Of a stretch of 64,000 bases of DNA, positions 61,668-64,000 are shown piece after piece. Within the stretch, counting starts at the first letter, position 1; each line of letters begins with the position of its first letter. Made by a program: the position numbers and the translations under genes. The notes beneath the pieces were generated by a model that was not told where the DNA came from, ran no database searches, and worked only from the letters and a program-made list of their open reading frames with translations. This DNA is from Pelomonas sp. BJYL3 (GTDB lineage: Bacteria; Pseudomonadota; Gammaproteobacteria; Burkholderiales; Burkholderiaceae_C), in the NCBI RefSeq assembly GCF_027257975.1, contig NZ_JANZKX010000002.1, positions 186,001 to 250,000 of the forward strand, written 5' to 3'.

Positions 61668-61728
61668 GTGCCGGAGCTCCCGGGGTGTCGAGGCTTCACA
61701 TCCTATGCGCTGAGGGACTCGGCGGTTC

Positions 61729-62586
61729 TCAGCGGGCGCCGCTGCCGGGCCGTCCGGCGGCCGGGGCCTCCAGGGGCTTCACGATGAGGCGGCTGGCCTG
61801 GACGGGCCCCAGATGGCGGTCCGCCAGGCGCTGCACGGTGCCGTCGTGCAGCAGGCTCAGCAGGGCCTCGCGCAGGCGGCGGCGCTCGGCCTCGGGCAGG
61901 GTCTTGCGCGACAGGGCCCAGGCGCCCACGCTCAGCGATTCCGGCCACCAGGCGCGCAGGGCCAGGTCCTCCGGCCACTGGGGTGACCCTTCGTAGAGCT
62001 CCATGGGATAGACCAGGACGGCCTCGATGCGCCGGGCCTTGAAGGCCTTCAGCAGGCTGGGCTTGTCGGCGCTTTCGCTGACCCGACCGGCCTGGCGCAG
62101 GGCCTCGATCCAGGGCTCGGTGGCGGGCGCATGGCGGGCGCCGCGCACCACGCCCAGGCGCAGACGGGCATCGGCCAGGAAGTCCGCCGGGCCGGCCAGC
62201 CGGCGTGCCAGCTCCAGCGAGACCAGCAGGTGCAGCTGGGCCTGCACCAGGGGAACGAACTCCGCCAGGCGCTCGCGGTCCGGGGTGACCAGGGCGGCGG
62301 TCACGATGTCCGCGTCGCCCGTCTCCAGCGCCTGCCACAGCCGCACATTGCTGACCGCCGTGCCCTGCAGCCGGCATTGGCTGCGCGCGGCCAGGGCTTC
62401 CAGGAGGTCCACGTCCAGGCCGTGAGCCCGGCCGTCACTGCTGACTTCATAGAGGCCGGGGTAGTGCTGGAAGGCCACGCGGAAAGGGCCGCAGGCCTGG
62501 GCGGCGGGCAGCAGCAGGGTGGCGAGCACGAGCGCGGCCCCGGCGGCCTGCAGCAGGAAGCAAGGGCGGGGGCCGGCAATCGGCAT
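61729..62586 (-). CDS. Periplasmic amino-acid-type substrate-binding protein
   Basis: 285-aa protein with a signal peptide (FLLQAAGAALVLATLLLPAAQA) and a type-3 substrate-binding fold (FRVAFQHYPGLYEVSSDGRAHGLDVDLLEALAARSQCRL, later VSNVRLWQALETGDADIVTAALVTPDRERLAEFVPLV). It lacks adjacent permease or ATPase genes, so it may be an orphan receptor or part of a signalling protein partner. The ligand is unknown. Confidence 0.85.
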   Translation of the reverse strand: MPIAGPRPCFLLQAAGAALVLATLLLPAAQACGPFRVAFQHYPGLYEVSSDGRAHGLDVDLLEALAARSQCRLQGTAVSNVRLWQALETGDADIVTAALVTPDRERLAEFVPLVQAQLHLLVSLELARRLAGPADFLADARLRLGVVRGARHAPATEPWIEALRQAGRVSESADKPSLLKAFKARRIEAVLVYPMELYEGSPQWPEDLALRAWWPESLSVGAWALSRKTLPEAERRRLREALLSLLHDGTVQRLADRHLGPVQASRLIVKPLEAPAAGRPGSGAR

Positions 62587-62742
62587 GCCTGTCTCCGACG
62601 TGAGTCTTGGCTCCCTGACCCGTGCGGGCGAGCGGACTCGGTCGAGGGCTGGCCCGCTTCATCGCAGGGTCCAGGATAGCGCGAGGTCGGTCGCGCTGCA
62701 GCACCTGCTCAGCGGACGCTGGCGCGTGGGGCTGAAGAAATG

Positions 62743-62771
62743 AAAAAGGACGCGCCGAAGCGCGTCCTTTT
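62743..62771. terminator. Bidirectional rho-independent terminator
   Basis: AAAAGGACGCG-CCGAAG-CGCGTCCTTTT with A-run on one side and T-run on the other. It serves the minus-strand symporter gene (stop 62790). Confidence 0.9.
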
Positions 62772-62789
62772 GCACAGGGTCTGGAGAAA

Positions 62790-64000
62790 TCAGGCCTTGG
62801 TGTCCTCGGCGCCATGCGTCCAGTTCACCAGCTTGCCGGATATGGCCCACAAACCCGCGCCGAAGATGAGCAGGAAGACGGTCAGTCCGCCGAAGATGGC
62901 CAGGTCACCGGCATGCTTGGCATAGGCACCCACCACACCGGCCAGCTTGTTGGCGACGGCATTGATCAGGAACCACACGCCCATCATCAGGCTGGCCAGG
63001 CGCAGCGGTGCGAGCTTGGTGACCATGGACAGGCCCACAGGCGAAATGCACAGCTCGCCCATGGTGTGCAGCATGTATGCAAGCACCAGCCAGTGCATGC
63101 CAGCCTTGCCGTGGGCAGACTGCTCCAGCGAGGCGCCCACCATGAACATGAAGCCCAGGGCGGTGAACACCAGGCCCAGGATCATCTTGGTCGGCGTACT
63201 GGGGTTCCGGCCCGCGCGGCCCATGCGGCTCCAGATCATGGCGAAGACCGGGCCCAACAGCACGATGAAGAAGGAGTTGACGGCCTGGAACCAGCCAGCC
63301 GGCACCTCGAAGCTGCCGATGAAGCGGTCGGTCTTCTGCGAAGCATAGATGTTCAGCAGGCCGCCGGCCTGCTCGAAAGCCGTCCAGAAGACCACGATGA
63401 AGACGAAGAGCACAAAGACGACGCGCATGCGGTCCCACTCGACCTGAGTCAGCGGCTCCTTCTTGCCACCGCTGGCGGCCAGTGCACGCTTAGCCCCGGG
63501 CTCCTTACCGACATCGCTCAGCAGACGCTGAGCCAGCAAAAGCTGGGTCACCACGGAGATGAGCATGCCGATGCCGGCAGACATGTAGCCGTACTTCCAG
63601 CCCCAGTCGGCGCTCTCGCCGAGGGTGGAGCAGATCAGCGGAGCCATGAAGGCACCCACGTTGATGCCCATGTAGAAGATCGTGAAGGCGGCATCACGGC
63701 GGGCGTCGCCTGGCCGGTAGAGGTCGCCCACCATCGTCGAGATATTGGGCTTGAAGAAGCCGTTGCCCACGATCAGGAGTCCCAGCCCCACCTTGAACAG
63801 CTGTTCATTGCCGGGAACGGCTGCCGACAGGGTGAACTGGCCAGCGGCCATGATCAGACCACCCAGGATGATGGACTTGCGTTGGCCCAGGAAGTTGTCC
63901 GCGATCCAGCCACCGAAGAGGGGCGTCAGGTAGCAAAGGCCGGTGAAGGTGCCGTAAAGGCTCAGCGCCTCGACCTCGGTCCATCCGAAGCCCGGATTGG
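62790..64000 (-). CDS. Peptide:proton symporter (POT/PTR2 family), N-terminus beyond window
   Basis: At least 403 codons are visible, open past base 64000. Upstream residues (GFGWTEVEALSLYGTFTGLCYLTPLFGGWIADNFLGQRKSIILGGLIMAAG) include the PTR2 motif GGWIAD, followed by LLIVGNGFFKPNISTMVGDLYRPGDARRDAAFTIFYMGINVGAFMAPLIC and FWTAFEQAGGLLNIYA, diagnostic of the proton-coupled oligopeptide transporters (DtpT-like). About ten to eleven helices are present in the visible part. It imports di- and tripeptides. Ends at a strong terminator. Confidence 0.95.
   Translation of the reverse strand, partial: NPGFGWTEVEALSLYGTFTGLCYLTPLFGGWIADNFLGQRKSIILGGLIMAAGQFTLSAAVPGNEQLFKVGLGLLIVGNGFFKPNISTMVGDLYRPGDARRDAAFTIFYMGINVGAFMAPLICSTLGESADWGWKYGYMSAGIGMLISVVTQLLLAQRLLSDVGKEPGAKRALAASGGKKEPLTQVEWDRMRVVFVLFVFIVVFWTAFEQAGGLLNIYASQKTDRFIGSFEVPAGWFQAVNSFFIVLLGPVFAMIWSRMGRAGRNPSTPTKMILGLVFTALGFMFMVGASLEQSAHGKAGMHWLVLAYMLHTMGELCISPVGLSMVTKLAPLRLASLMMGVWFLINAVANKLAGVVGAYAKHAGDLAIFGGLTVFLLIFGAGLWAISGKLVNWTHGAEDTKA

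Overview
The window is one contiguous piece of a high-GC bacterial chromosome, roughly 70 percent GC by eye. Short intergenic gaps, many ATGA start/stop overlaps and the gene families present (ModE/ModB/ModC, NrtR, DUF2938, AmpG, GlxA-type AraC regulators, chalcone-isomerase-like exported proteins) point to a betaproteobacterium of the order Burkholderiales, in the Comamonadaceae/Sphaerotilaceae neighbourhood. The genus cannot be fixed from the sequence alone. No rRNA, tRNA or CRISPR array was seen.

Layout. 1-4.95 kb: a peptide ABC importer, with the solute-binding gene divergent from the permease-permease-ATPase operon. 5-9.1 kb: small lipoprotein, hydrolase, HD protein, then a molybdate cluster (modC, modB, a ModE operator, modE) that lacks modA. 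9.2-13.5 kb: methyltransferase, Kelch-type exported protein, lipoprotein. 13.5-16.4 kb: a GntR(YtrA)-ABC-permease cassette. 16.4-23.4 kb: a KdpD/KdpE-like two-component system, a small membrane protein, an exported protein, a chemoreceptor and the potassium transporter kup; a 17-base motif is shared by the upstream regions of the small membrane protein and kup. 23.5-28.4 kb: ParB-like protein, flavin reductase, AmpG permease, M48 protease. 28.45-28.62 kb: a degenerate 11-bp tandem repeat. 28.6-30.2 kb: Crp/Fnr and LuxR regulators.

30.2-39.5 kb is a complete export system: adaptor, ATPase, TolC-like channel, two FtsX-type permeases, and a sigma-54 activator with its kinase. It has a near-perfect -24/-12 promoter and a cluster of TGTCCG sites upstream. 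39.5-40.3 kb: three copies of a palindromic repeat and a metallo-beta-lactamase-fold hydrolase. 40.5-42.6 kb is an AT-richer island that reads as a decayed chromosomal integron: the last ~47 codons of an integron integrase on the minus strand, followed by plus-strand cassette genes separated by attC-like sites. 42.7-46.4 kb holds poorly characterised exported and membrane proteins. 46.4-52.5 kb: GlxA-type regulator, DJ-1 protein, class III aminotransferase, DUF4382 lipoprotein, small lipoprotein, MFS exporter. 52.6-54.05 kb: a lone phage-tailspike-like beta-helix protein. 54.4-57.3 kb: NAD salvage (pncB, nicotinamidase-like, nrtR). 57.4-60.5 kb: a diguanylate cyclase and a MerR-controlled DUF2938/flavodoxin/DUF2798 operon. 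60.5-64 kb: MBL-fold protein, solute-binding protein and a peptide:proton symporter cut by the window end.

Three systems stand out: the sigma-54 export operon with its own activator and enhancer-like sites; the Kdp-like two-component system whose candidate operator recurs in front of kup and a small membrane protein; and the integron remnant. A short palindrome (TCAGGTCTTGCCTGA) is scattered through the window, often at gene ends.
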